DNA of 64,000 bases from positions 434,001 to 498,000 of the forward strand of contig VZRZ01003917.1 of assembly GCA_013398175.1 (NCBI GenBank). The letters run 5' to 3'. The stretch comes from Climacteris rufus (taxonomy: Eukaryota > Chordata > Aves > Passeriformes > Climacteridae). Shown here piece by piece: positions 14,243 to 25,309 of the stretch. Below the pieces are notes generated by a model. The model was given only the letters and a program-made list of their open reading frames with translations, did no database searches and was not told the DNA's origin. Each line of letters begins with the position of its first letter. Position 1 is the first letter of the stretch. The position numbers and the translations under genes are program-made.

Positions 14243-14293
14243 CCATTTTCTGGGCCGGCCTCTAGGTCGCTTTTCACCAGTGGCTTCTGTTTT
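14243..14293 (-). CDS. HMGA2: HMGA2 exon 3 (residues 67-83, third AT-hook)
   Basis: This 51-base exon of 17 codons is in phase 0 and reads KTEATGEKRPRGRPRKW. The third AT-hook is residues 74-82 with core RGRP at 77-80. The acceptor is a strong pyrimidine tract ending TTTTACAG at 14301-14294. The donor is GTAGGT at 14242-14237. Residue 68 is Thr where the human protein has Ala (KAEATGEK). This lies just outside the hook, so DNA binding should be unaffected. The family's remaining exons 4 and 5, encoding the linker and acidic tail, are not in the window. They should lie to the left, because intron 3 exceeds 100 kb in mammals. Chromosomal breaks in human lipomas and leiomyomas typically fall after this exon and separate the hooks from the tail. 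Confidence 0.96.
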
Positions 14294-14479
14294 CTGTAAA
14301 AGGAAAAGAAACACAACATATTTTATACCTCAGCATTACTTAACAGCCTCAGTAACTAGGAACTCCTTTCCTGTAACATTAGCTGCAATTACAGCTCTTG
14401 GGTGGCACCAGACCCCCCGCCTAATCTATGTGTTTTCTGGTAGAACATGATTATGTCGCTTTTTCTGACATTTTCTAGC

Positions 14480-14690
14480 CACTGTGGCCAGGCAATGCCT
14501 CACCTGCACCCAAAGGTGTCCTCAGCCCTGACCCCCACTGTATCCAGGGGCAGGGGCAATGTGCCCACACACCACCAGCTGCTCAGGGCCCACAGCAGAG
14601 CCTGGGGTGCCCTGCCCTAGGCCAGCCATCGGACATGCAGGCTGAGGGGGGCACATAGGGCAATTGGGAAACCTGAGAACTTCCCATAAC
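14480..14690. other. GC-rich patch in HMGA2 intron 2
   Basis: A block of about 200 bases of strikingly GC-rich sequence (many GGGG, CCCC and CAGGGGCAGGGGC motifs, few CpG) sits about 190 bases from exon 3 in otherwise AT-rich DNA. It has open frames but no recognisable protein similarity. It could be a decayed mobile-element fragment or a local duplication. Its boundaries look abrupt, which favours insertion. I cannot name a family. Confidence 0.4.
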
Positions 14691-17399
14691 ATCCAATCTA
14701 GTCTTTCACAGGCCATCAGATACTAAGTGAAAAATACAGCCTGTTTCAAGCTTGATCAAAGCAGTTTACAGCAGCTACACGTCCTTTTTCAGTCTCACTA
14801 TGTTCATGCATGAAATTAATTAGGAGAGAATATCATCATGAGCATGTCTGTGTTCATATTGGGAAATAATTTCTCTAGTTTTCATGTGAAGTTTTCCAGG
14901 TAAAAGCACATCCTTAAGCTGCAAGCAAAATTTTTACTGCCCAAAACACACCTTCCCTTTCCAGGTTTAAGGAAACAGCGTGGAAGAGGCCCTAAAAGTG
15001 ACAGGTATAGCTATGTAAGCCCAGCAGTTGTTCTTGAAGCTCAACATAAAGGCAATATGGGTTCTTTTAGAGACTCTTCCATTAATTCACCGTGTCACAT
15101 TGTGAACACTACTTCTAATACCAGTACTTATGCAGTACACTAAAAATTCAGGTTATTTTCTCTAGCTAGGCTATTCCCATCCATACACTTCACCAGGTAA
15201 ATAATCCTGTTCCACTCAGGCTGATGAGGATTTTGCCACCACCTTTAGTCAGGGCAGGATTTGCCACATACAAATCCCCAAGAATGAAGACTTCTAATAC
15301 ACATGAATTTATTTTTTTCCCCCCAGTTAACTGTATATGTATTTGATTTGCCCTTAGAAATCAGCTGTGCCATTAAATAAATCACTTGCTGGTCAATCAC
15401 TGTAACATATACTGTAACCTAATGCTGTGTAAATCCAATCTCTCTAAAAGAGAACTTGAGCTGAGAAACCAGTGAAGGAATCTCTACAAAAAAAACCTGC
15501 CCTGTGAGTTAAATGCAATTACCTTGAAAAAAATACCTCACCAGTAAGAAAGCTGTGAAAAATAAAATTCACACTCCTAAAGGACAAAATTATCACTCAG
15601 ACTTGTTAAAAAAGTAAACTTGAGCTTTAATAGTTTATACCGGTGTTACATGTAAGGTGAAACCCTCTTAAGAGAATACTTGTTAAAGTGCATTTACTAT
15701 ATCCTGTAGCTGTCTATTTCAGAGTTTTGTTTTCTTTAAGTGTTCTTTTCTTTATACCTTGCAACCTGAAGGATGAAAAAAAAAAAAGGCTTAGTTCAGC
15801 TAAGTGGTAGCGCCCTGCTTCTATGTTTGCTTCATGAAACACTGGGCATATATCTTAAAAAAAGAAAATATTTGTTAAAATTGTTCTTAAATCAACACCT
15901 GACGTTATCAAAGCACTATTTTCTTTGGTGTACTACTGCATCTGAAGAAAAGACCCTTTTCCAAAACTCTGTTAACATATAATTAACTTTTTGGAAACAA
16001 AAACTACTGTAGTCTAAAAATTGAAGTCCCTACAAACCTAACACAAATTTTAACTACAATGTATAATCTAGTTTGATGAGAAGGAGAACAGCAGAGATTT
16101 CTTTGTATAAGTTATCTTTGCTTCCTGCCATAAACTGTCACAGTGTGGGTGCTTGCCATGAGCAGTGCTGAGCTCTACCACCACCAAAGGTCCATGTCAG
16201 AAGTGGCTGGTGTTCCTGCTGGCTAGTTTAGGTATTTGGGACCTTGCAGATTGAAAGGTACTATATTCCTGCAAGTACATGACTTTCACCTCATGCTGGA
16301 AGAAAAACATTTCCATAGTTCTTATCAAAACCAAATCTTTCCCAGAGGTGAGCTGAGCAAACAGGCAGGCATGCCAGAGATGATGTTTTGGTACAGAGCA
16401 ATTCTGGAAATAGATAGTACGGTTTTCACAGAACAAACTGCAGAAAATGAATGACAAGAAGCTCCAAAGTGGATGTTTTTATCTCTTTGCCAAGACAAGA
16501 GAAAGACAAAACACTTCTGGAACAAACAAAAGGAGTAGTAGCAGTACAGAGGTAATGATAAATACATGACGTTTAGGAAAATATTCCACCTCTTTCCCTC
16601 TGGACTTTTTTTAGCTTGCATTTTGCTAAAATACTGCCTGCATTTTCTCCCACAGCTTAAGAAACCATTTTAATTTAAGCAGTTGAAGAAATGTTTTAGT
16701 GTGTATCAGATCAATAATACAATGTTTCTCCATGAAATGAGAAGACATTGCCTTTCCTCTAAACAAGTATTTGCATCATCAGAAACACTGCAGTCTATTG
16801 GCTCATTGCTTTAATTGAAGTGTTGCCTCTGAAGCTAGGGGCATATCCAGAAAGAGCTCCAGGGCACACAGAGGTGGTGGTTGGTCAGGAGTTTTTTAAC
16901 ATTTGGTGCTACTACGCCATGAAGCGTAACCTTACTCTATATAGCCAAGACATGAAATCACCAAACTTAAAGAAGGGTCAGTTGTGCTATCAAACACAAA
17001 ACATACTTCATGAAAAAATATGACATTTCTTATAAACAATAAAATGAATACAATATTTTTGCAATGTCACATTTTAGGAACAGAACTAAATTTACTCACA
17101 TCTAAGAGCATGATCTATACGGGAAATGTTTTTTATTTGTCCCAGGTGAGAAAGATTGCCATTCCAGGCACTGCTATCTGGAAGTGAGCTAACAGCCCTC
17201 ACAAAGATTTGCAACACACTTCAAACCCTGTACCACAGGCCCATCAAACCCTGTTTCCAAAGAGCTTCTCTCAGCAACCCTAGGACTTGACTGCCCATCA
17301 TCTCTGCCTCTTTATAGCAAAAGTGTGCTGTATGCAGACAGAAACTGAGGCTGTACTACTGAAAGCAATTAACAATACAAGAAAAATACAAATAATTGA

Positions 17400-17666
17400 A
17401 TGGCTATAAAGTGCTCTTTGGGCATCTGTATATTGTCAAGGAAAACCTCAAATGCAACAGAATGCAAATCTGAAGAAGTCTTATCTACTTTGCAAAATGA
17501 TCTGCAGGAGATGCCAGATAAAATGTGTCAGAGCTCCAAGGAAGGTGAGGTAAGTGATAGTTCTCGGGAGGAAGATCCCTATTGTCAAACGGTGTCAAAA
17601 GACTTTGCCCAGGAATGTGTCCCTCTCAAAAAATCACCCAGTTATTTAGTCAAAAACTACTCTTAA
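17400..17666 (+). other. Open frame of 88 codons with an embedded splice donor, antisense to HMGA2
   Basis: The plus-strand frame starts with ATG at 17400 and is rich in Ser, Glu, Lys and Cys, a more protein-like composition than most chance frames here. A consensus donor (GAG followed by GTAAGT) occurs inside it, with the intron side starting at 17550. I see no strong acceptor immediately upstream and no known domain. It could be an exon of an antisense transcript, a pseudogene fragment or simply chance. Chance is the most likely. Confidence 0.15.
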
Positions 17667-20600
17667 AAAAACCTTAGGCACCGACTAAGTAAAAAAACAT
17701 CACACCTTCCATGTCCTGTTTTATCCATTTTAATTCTAAACAAGAGTCAGTCTTCTGCTTTTCTCATCTTGCTCAAAACACCTGATTTTGCGGTCTCTTA
17801 TTTTTTCAGTGCAATAACCATGCTACAATCACTTGATAAATTTGATCTTGTTTTCCCTTTAAGCCTGTAATGACTGGTGTTGGTGAAAATGAATGAAGCA
17901 TGGAGAAGACAACTAGATTTTCGTGAACCAATTCAGGGCAGAGTCCTGGTCACACGCACTTTTCTGGTTGGTGGTTTTTTTTTTATTTCACCTTTGGACT
18001 GCTTAACCCAGGGACATGCCTTTCTACATACTAAACCCTGGCCGTGTCATGTAGAGACAGCAGCAAGTGCAGTCACACACAGGATCACAAGTTCTGGTTT
18101 TCAGATGATGTAGCAAGCTCTGTAGGCATCTTCAATGAATCTCACTACACCAATAACTACAACAAAACTCAACATATTTTAGCTGAAGGTGAATACTACC
18201 AAAGAGCTTTTACCACTGTACATTCCTGGGATATCCCTTGACAATTTCATTAAAAAGAATCATATAGTAGCTGCTAGTCCATTTTTAACCTCACAAATAT
18301 GTTTCTTGCTCTGAAACAGGAAAGTATTTGCAGTATTTTTATACAGTATTTTTGTCAAGCCAAGCTACAGGAGCAAACACCAAAAAAAAAGCCCTAAAAA
18401 GGGAAATGTGATGGGCTGGGAAACACAGCTCAGCCAAACAAATAAAACTGAACCACACAACACCCAGGAAATCGAAAAGGAAGATGCCCACTAGGATCTT
18501 TCTGAACAAAACAGCTGTGCTTTAGGGGGGGTGAAAAAAAACAAAACCCACTTCATATATTGGTAATTTTTTTTTACAAATATTTTAAATGAATAACAGG
18601 ATAACTTGTTTAAAGATGCAGACTGCAATAACAACCTAATTGTGGGGACTCAAGTGCAAGGTGATCAGGAGTCTTTTTGTCTCTTCTGGTAACACTGAGT
18701 TCCTCCTGTTTGTGAAAATAAATAACTAAGAAATGGTTTGGTCTTCTATAAAACACAGTTTACCTCTTGGGTCTAGTTTATAAAAACGTAGGCATGTGTG
18801 ATATGCAAGGCTTTAAAAAAAAAAAAAAGCATATTACCCAAAATTAGAGTAATTGCCACATTATTAGCTGTTCAGTTAGTTTTGCAACATTCTGTATGCA
18901 TTGTCAAGTTTCACATTACTAATTTCCTAACAAGCACAGTTTGTTTTCAGATGCCCCAAGGCCAGTTTACTAAGACCAAACACAAGCTCTGAAAGCTAAA
19001 AAAAAAAAAAAAAAGAAAAAAAAATCCTGTGAACCAAGAAATTTTAAATACACAACACAACCACAATTCCAGGGTAAATTGTCCATCAACTGATTTAAGG
19101 GTATTTCCCTTTTGAAGTATAACAAAACAAAGCCCCAGTTCTGGAGTATTTTTAACTCCCTGCCAGTTGGCGCAATACATTTTTAATTGTGATGTGTAAT
19201 GCTTTGCAAGAGAACACCCAATCAATTAATCATGAGTGCCTTCTCATGGCTGCTCGGTGGGTTCTCCTGGTCGACGTTTATCTAACATGTTGTGAACACT
19301 CTAAAGCATTTCAATGAGCTCTCTTTGAAACACACAGGGCACACACTATTCTTTAGAAATTCCAGCAAATTCCAGTTGGGTGTATAGTACCCAGGTTCAC
19401 ATGTAGAGGGGCTTAACCTAAGATAGCCAGTTCTCCTTCTTAGATTTAAGAAAGGCTGGAAAAAGGCTTAATAAATATATGTGTACATATGTATGTGCAA
19501 ATATGTTTACCACAAAATCGAACATATAGCTCACTCTTTTTAGGGGTGATCCCCTCACCACCAAATGAAGCTTTCTTACAGTGCTAAAACCTTCCCATTC
19601 ATATTACTGTTAGAAAAACTATCAGAATTAATATTACATTAAAAGATACTTTGATATACCTGGTGAGAAGCTGAACCATTTTAGAGAGGGTTAAGTATCA
19701 ATTTGGAAAAAGAGCTAAAATATTTATCTGAAATGTGATCAGTCTCTTTCTTCTAGTAAGGCTTTATAAGTGTTTTATGTTTTAGAGGATTTATCAAACA
19801 TTTATATACTTTATCTATAAACCTACAAACCAGTAAGACTTGTAATTACATACCCCTCAAAGGGTTTTTTAATTGTAAAAAAAGACGTGGTCTTTGGTCA
19901 ATTTTTTACATTAGCAACCCTCAAAAAGGTTTGCGTTAATTAGAGCAGTAATTTGATGCATTCTGAAAATCAAAATGTTACAATGAAATTGCTCAATTTG
20001 TGACTCAGATTAAGAAATACAACTATGTACCAGAATCATCAGGAAAACCCTTGACTTGATAAACCTACATATATAGGCATGTTTTAAAATTGTTTTCCAT
20101 TTATACTTATTTCCAAATCACTCATGTAAATAAAATAATGTTAGTATTTCTTTTAGTAGCATCTTTTAAAAACACTTTTCTATTAATTACTTAAAATTTA
20201 ATCTTATTACAAATGTTTCTCCTAGGAAAGCCAACACTCCTAAGAGTAATATTTAAAATACTAAAGCTCACATTTGGATTGCTAGACTAATAAAGAATGG
20301 CTCTCTCACTTTTGAAGAGTGACATTTAAACTCTTTTAACATGAATCTGAGGAATGCTTTTACTGTATAAAGAAAAAAAAAATCAACATTTTAAGCACAT
20401 TACCTTGCAGAATGGCTTTGATAGATTTTTAATAGTTAACCTGTAAAGCACTTTTTACTAATTCATTAATTTCTTGACAGAACATGCCATTTTTTTCCAG
20501 CCCAGAAAGTAAAAAAAAAAAAAAAAACAACCCCAACCAATTTTGAATTTAAAGACACTTGGAAAAGTACCTCAAACAAATGTCGAAAACACTTTAAACA

Positions 20601-21674
20601 AAACAGACATGAAACCACAGTCACCTTCTAATGATTTAATATTTATCAGTAGTTGCTATAGTAATTTATAACACTGAAAACTATCAAACTTAATATGGTC
20701 AGTACCATAGGCATATTGAAAAATGAACCATAATTAGATGAGGACACAAATACCTTCCACACATTTTGTCACAGACCTCCTTAAAAGATACTGATACACT
20801 TAAGCACTACTGTTCACTACCAGATTTTGTAAGCTTTTGTTTCTAATTTAGTACCTGTAAACTAGTGCTAACTGCTGTATAATCATCAACATAAACAAAT
20901 CCCCCCATATTTGTTTTCAAGCCTATAGACAACTATTTGCCTTCACTAAAATATTTCCTACAGAGGGTATGTATGATTGGCCTTGATGACACAGCTTTTT
21001 AATGCTGTGCTTTCCCCAGTTCAAATAAAATATAGTGACATTTCATGTTGTATTTGTGATGTAAAGTCCATGCACTAAATGCAGTGACTTCAGGGAGCTT
21101 CTCCTATAAATAAATGCATTCAGAACCACCAGAATAAAAGTTTGCTCCCATCACCAAGCAGAAACAGTGGTTCAGAAGACTAATAGCACTTCCAGTAAAA
21201 GTCTCTTTGAAACTGATTACTAAACAAGATATAGCAAGCTTTTACTGTAACTCACAGTTTATGTTACCATCACATTTTAAAGCTGTAAATTTCAATATAT
21301 GCACCTATTTCCATCAACACATAATTGGATTTACTTCTAATTAACCTATGTTTGACAAAGCACTTAGCTTTAATATACAGATTTGGTCTGTATTAGTAAC
21401 AACTGTAAGTTGGCAAGAAATTAATCTCCCTCTTACAAAAATCTTAATGAAGAAAATAATAACCTTAACACTGACTTCCTTACTAGATACAAGACATCTC
21501 TTGCTTTCTCATCAAATACATTGTTATTTCACTAATCTGTACACTACTGCTTTATGTAGCTTCCATTTTTAAAAATGGTTTCAACCCCACTGTTCACAGT
21601 CTAAATGACTGGATTTTTTGCTACCAGGTGATGAAAAAACAGCATTAGTAATTATTTCTCTTTAATAATCTCAC

Positions 21675-21761
21675 CTTCTGAGCTGCTTTAGAGGGACTCT
21701 TGTTTTTGCTTCCTTTGGGTCTTCCTCTTGGTCTTTTAGGAGATGGTTCACCAGTTGGTTC
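21675..21761 (-). CDS. HMGA2: HMGA2 exon 2 (residues 38-66, second AT-hook)
   Basis: This exon has 87 bases, exactly 29 codons and phase 0 at both ends. It reads [20 protein letters not shown] followed by KSPSKAAQK, which to my recollection is identical to mammalian HMGA2 exon 2. The second AT-hook is residues 46-54 with core RGRP at 49-52. Two SP dipeptides, at residues 44-45 and 59-60, correspond to the known CDK-type phosphorylation sites of the family that lower DNA affinity. The acceptor is a pyrimidine-rich tract ending TATTTAG at 21768-21762. The donor is GTGAGA at 21674-21669. Intron 1 (21762-24358) is 2597 bases and intron 2 (14294-21674) is 7381 bases. Confidence 0.97.
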
Positions 21762-23053
21762 CTAAATACAGGAAAACATGCTGTTGTGGCAAGAGGCTAC
21801 AGCTAACCCAGATGATATGAAGGATAAACTAGAACGGAGAAGTTGCTTAAAATGTATGAATTAACAGTATCAATAAATAATATTAAAAATACAACATGAA
21901 AAATTAAACAACTCCAGATATACGAAAAAATGTATTTTGAACAATAGAGTAGTTTAACTTCTCTTGCAACTGCATTAAAAAACTTGGAAAAGTGTGCATA
22001 TTCTAACATGTAAGTTATAGCAGGAAACATATTTTTTAAAGATGGCTATGATTTCCCTCACATAAGAGCAGTTATTCAAAAAATAATACAGTTACCCATT
22101 TAATTTCAATTCTATTTCATTACAGCAAGATGTAATTATCACATGTAGTTTCTAGCACAAACTTTTTAGGCGAAAAAAGTTAACTACCAGAATAGTGTAA
22201 AGTAAGCTGAGACTGTTTCTCTCTGAAGGGGGGAATTTTTTTTCTGTTGTTCTGCAGTCGGCATTACATTCACACCTATTCTAAAGATAATTGATTTGTA
22301 TTAAAATGCAAATGTGAAAATTTCTTTAAATAGAAAACCAGTAAGCCAAAAAAACTCGACCAAAGAAAAATCTTAAACAAAAATCCAACTCTTAAAATGA
22401 GTCGACAGGAACACTGATTATTTTAGCTATTTTCTTAACTAGTTCCTTTGCCTGACAGTAAATAACTAATCCTTAAAACTGGGTATGAATTACTAAGAGT
22501 TCGGATTCCAAATATTTATTCAGTGAATCATAAACACTATAAAACTCTTCTAGTCTTGAATATTATACATTTCATTCAGATTACAGGATGTGGTAAAACT
22601 AATTAAATACAGTGTGTTAACTTAAACCAGTTTAAACCCCTTTAGCTTTTATAATTCCCGGCTAAGTTAAGGGGAGGCTGGCGAGGGGACTCCCCAAGTG
22701 CTGCAGCTCAGGGGCGAGCCCCGCAGGCACTGCACATCTGGGCTGAACACGTTGAAGGAGACGCATTTTTCTTTCACTTCCATACATTCAAATGCTATAG
22801 GGAAAAAAAAAAAAGAAAAAAAGGGAAAAAAATAAAAGAAAAAAGGAAGCCCTGGCGCAAGCCCGCAGGGTCGATGGGTGCCGGCTGCTGGGGCTGGGCG
22901 AGGGCAGCAAGGGGCTGAAGCAGGAAGGGGGACCGAGCCCGCAGCCACCGCACCGGTGTAGTGAGTGTCACCGAAGGCAGAGCAAGAAAACGGGGGGCTC
23001 TGCATTTACGGCTTCCCAAAAAGTACTTTCTGTGCAATTCACAGGATCATATC

Positions 23054-23072
23054 GGGGCGGGGGAGGGGAGGG
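23054..23072 (+). other. G-quadruplex motif with single-base loops, HMGA2 intron 1
   Basis: Four G runs (23054-23057, 23059-23063, 23065-23068, 23070-23072) are separated by single bases C, A and A on the plus strand. This is the canonical pattern for a very stable parallel quadruplex. Because HMGA2 is on the minus strand, the G-rich strand is the template strand for HMGA2 transcription. Confidence 0.75.
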
Positions 23073-23892
23073 AAGCAAAGTAGCCGGGTTTCCCCCGGCT
23101 CGGGGCTCTGCTGCTCAGCTCTCTCCGTGTTTCGAGCCCCTCGAAGGCTCTCGAGGCAGTGGGGCTGGTGCCAAATGAATGGGAGCAAACACGTTTAAAG
23201 CCCGCGGAAGCTCGCTTTAAAATGAGCTCCATGGACAGCCCTACTTCTCAATCGGGACTTCCGAGGGAGGCAGGGAAAAGGCGGCGGGCAGCTCCGCGCT
23301 GCCCCCGCCGAGCTGCGGGATTAATTGGTTGCATCCGCAGGCAAAACCCTACTTCGGCGGCGCCGGCGGAGGGGCTGCAGAGCGCGGGGGCTCCCCCCGG
23401 GCCCCTCGCCCGGCGGCGGGGGCTGAGCGCGGCTCGGAGCCCCAGGCGATGCGACAATGGCACTTCGGGAAAGGAAGAGAAGGGGGGTGGGGGTGGGAAT
23501 AACGCACGGATCTAGCAACCTTATCGCGAATTTAGGTCTTCCAAGTCAAAAAGGGGAGCTCAGCACGTCCCTTTCGGGGCTCAGGACAAGGCTGTGGATG
23601 AGGGTGGAAAGGAGCACGAGGCTCCGCTCCCCGCATCCAGATACGGCAGCATTCCCGTCCCCTCGACCTGCCTGGGAAAGCGCCGGAGCAAAGGCAAAAG
23701 GTGTTGCAAATGCAGGGCAAGCCCCCTCCGTCTACCTCCCCCACCTCCATCGGCAACTGGGNGGGGGCAGAAAGGCGAAAAAAACGATGATACTTTCTAG
23801 ACACCCTCCTTTCCCCCAGCCCCAAGATCTAGGGGCAGCTCAGGGGCTGGGCTGGTCAAGCTCGGAGGCGGCAGCAGCGCCCGGTGGGACCC

Positions 23893-23930
23893 GACACACG
23901 CACGCACACACACACGCGTGCACACACACG
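23893..23930. repeat. CA/CG dinucleotide microsatellite
   Basis: Alternating purine-pyrimidine sequence (ACACACGCACGCACACACACACGCG and so on) lies within the CpG-rich part of HMGA2 intron 1. Such CA/CG tracts are polymorphic and favour Z-DNA. It was identified directly by eye. Confidence 0.85.
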
Positions 23931-24358
23931 GATTGAGATACTGCGAGCGCCGAGAGAGGAGGGAGACGAGAGCCCCGTTCCTTGCTCCTCGCTTTCGCAA
24001 TTTCAAAATCAGCTCGAAATGACCCAGCGAGCGCTGGTTGGTCGGAGCCGCGCTGCTCCATGTTCCCCATTTACATTGAAAAGCCCCAGCTCGCTCCCTG
24101 CACAATAGTGAAAGTCCCGAGGAGGCTCCGCGGCTCAGCCACGGGCAGGCAGCGCCCCGTCGCTCCAGGCCCCGGGGTCCCCCCGCCGAGGCGTCCGGCG
24201 GAGCCCCTCGCTACGCCTCTGCACCACCTCGCCGGGAAGCAGCGCACAACAAAGCCCCCCCCCCGCCGCCAGGACTCCTTCACTTGCAGCACAATACGTA
24301 CATGTACATGCCTATAACACTATAGATCTGCGGCTCTACGTATCTACACGATACTGAC

Positions 24359-24469
24359 TTGTGGTTGTTTCCTGGGTCTGCCTCGTCCTCTCTTCTGAGG
24401 CTCTGCGGTTGCAGGTTGCTCCTGGGCAGCAGTGGAAGGCTGACCGGGTCCCTCACCTTGTGCACTCAT
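24359..24469 (-). CDS. HMGA2: HMGA2 exon 1, coding part (residues 1-37, first AT-hook)
   Basis: This exon encodes the N-terminus of high mobility group AT-hook protein 2, a nuclear architectural factor that binds the minor groove of AT-rich DNA and helps assemble enhanceosomes. The minus-strand ATG at 24469-24467 opens 37 codons beginning MSAQGEGPGQPSTAAQEQPA, which match vertebrate HMGA2 in length and nearly residue for residue. The first AT-hook is residues 26-34 (KRGRGRPRK), with the core RGRP at 29-32. The start has A at -3, a good Kozak context. The exon ends after a CAA codon and is followed by the donor GTCAGT at 24358-24353. The intron phase is 0, as in mammals. The coding exon sits inside a CpG island, as expected for a developmentally regulated gene expressed in embryonic and stem cells. 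Identification is very secure. The transcription start was not determined. Confidence 0.97.
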
Positions 24470-24687
24470 CGTGACTTCTGCTGCTCGGCCTGAAACCAGT
24501 CTCTCCAAAGCACCTTGGAAGGGGGGGAATCAAAACGAGCTCTTGCTGCTTTTGCTGCTCGCTGCCACCACCACACCGGACGTCCTGGTGCTGCCAAAAA
24601 GGAGAAGAGAAGGGGAGGAGGAGGAGGAGGAGGTGATGGTGGTAGTGGTGCTGGTGGTGGTGGAAGAGGAGGGGGAATGAATCCCTC

Positions 24688-24714
24688 TTACAATTTAGGT
24701 ATGGTTAGTAACAT
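24688..24714 (-). other. Eight-codon upstream ORF, HMGA2 leader
   Basis: A third uORF starts at 24714 and encodes MLLTIPKL before TAA at 24690-24688. It is the last ATG before the HMGA2 start codon, about 220 bases upstream of it, so reinitiation at HMGA2 after translating it would be feasible. Whether it is transcribed depends on the unmapped TSS. Confidence 0.4.
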
Positions 24715-24882
24715 GAAGCAATTCAAAAGGGGAGGTTTAAAAGAAAAAAAAAAACAAAAGGCAGAATAAATTGCAACCCTGGTAATACAAGGAGAGAGGG
24801 AAATAGTCCGAGGGTAGTCGGGAGCAAACCAAGAAGGGGGAAAAAAGTCCTACAAATTGAAAGCAAGTGGTGGCTATCGCGC

Positions 24883-25021
24883 TTAGATCGGATCAGGACA
24901 AATTAAGATAAGACACACTGAAAATGGACTGAGAACACTGCACAATCTTGCCAGAAGCATGCACCCTGGGAAGACGGGGATTTCGGCAGCAGCGGGAGCA
25001 GCGCGCAAAAGGAGCGATCAT
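24883..25021 (-). other. Two overlapping upstream ORFs in the HMGA2 leader
   Basis: If the leader is as long as in human, it contains two overlapping ATG-initiated uORFs in different frames. One starts at 25021 and stops with TGA at 24895-24893, giving 42 codons. The other starts at 24960 and stops with TAA at 24885-24883, giving 25 codons. Both end well before the HMGA2 start at 24469. Neither peptide resembles anything I recognise. They are reported as potential translational control elements, not as protein genes, and depend entirely on the unverified TSS. Confidence 0.4.
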
Positions 25022-25309
25022 TTAAAAAATAATAATAATAAAACGATTTGGGAGATTGGGAGGAAAAAAAAGGAGGGGGGGAGGGCGGTCCTGGGTTCGT
25101 GTCTGTGATGCGAGCTTCTGGGACTGGAAATATTATTATGCGAGTCCTGCCCACGGACTAAACTAGGATGAGGGTTAAGGGAAAAAAAAGGAAAGAAAGA
25201 AAATAAAAGAAAAACCACCTTTACCCGTGGGTGGAAAAACCGGGAGGGGGCTCAGGGGGCTGTAGGAAAGAAAAAAAAAAAGGGAGAGAGGAGGAGGCAG
25301 AGCGAACAC

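Larger units (their letters stand above)
14294..21674 (-). other. HMGA2 intron 2
   Basis: This 7381-base AT-rich intron includes A runs at about 18816-18829, 19000-19024 and 20511-20527. A GC-rich patch at 14480-14690 and an open frame at 17400-17666 are described separately. No CR1 or SINE copies are recognisable in it. The stretch from 19.2 to 21.6 kb is unique-looking AT-rich sequence with no other feature that I can see. Confidence 0.85.
21762..24358 (-). other. HMGA2 intron 1
   Basis: This 2597-base intron has a GTCAGT donor and a TTTAG acceptor. The part next to exon 1 (about 22.66-24.36 kb) is CpG island. It holds a CA/CG dinucleotide tract at 23893-23930, a run of C near 24256 and a single N at 23762. 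The part next to exon 2 is AT-rich. An A-rich tract at 22801-22847 marks the transition. No coding sequence is recognised. Confidence 0.9.
24470..25309 (-). promoter_or_regulatory. HMGA2: HMGA2 5'UTR and proximal promoter (extent inferred)
   Basis: Human HMGA2 has a 5'UTR of roughly 800 bases rich in polypyrimidine tracts, and this block fits that description. Read on the minus strand, 24600-24680 is a run of CCT and CCA triplets. The stretch 25045-25300 holds long T- and C-rich tracts, including several runs of 8 or more T. A TSS about 800 bases upstream of the ATG would fall near 25.3 kb, right against the N gap that begins at 25310. No convincing TATA box is visible in the readable part. 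The 3' limit is set by the ATG. The 5' limit is inference from the human gene and is uncertain. Confidence 0.6.
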
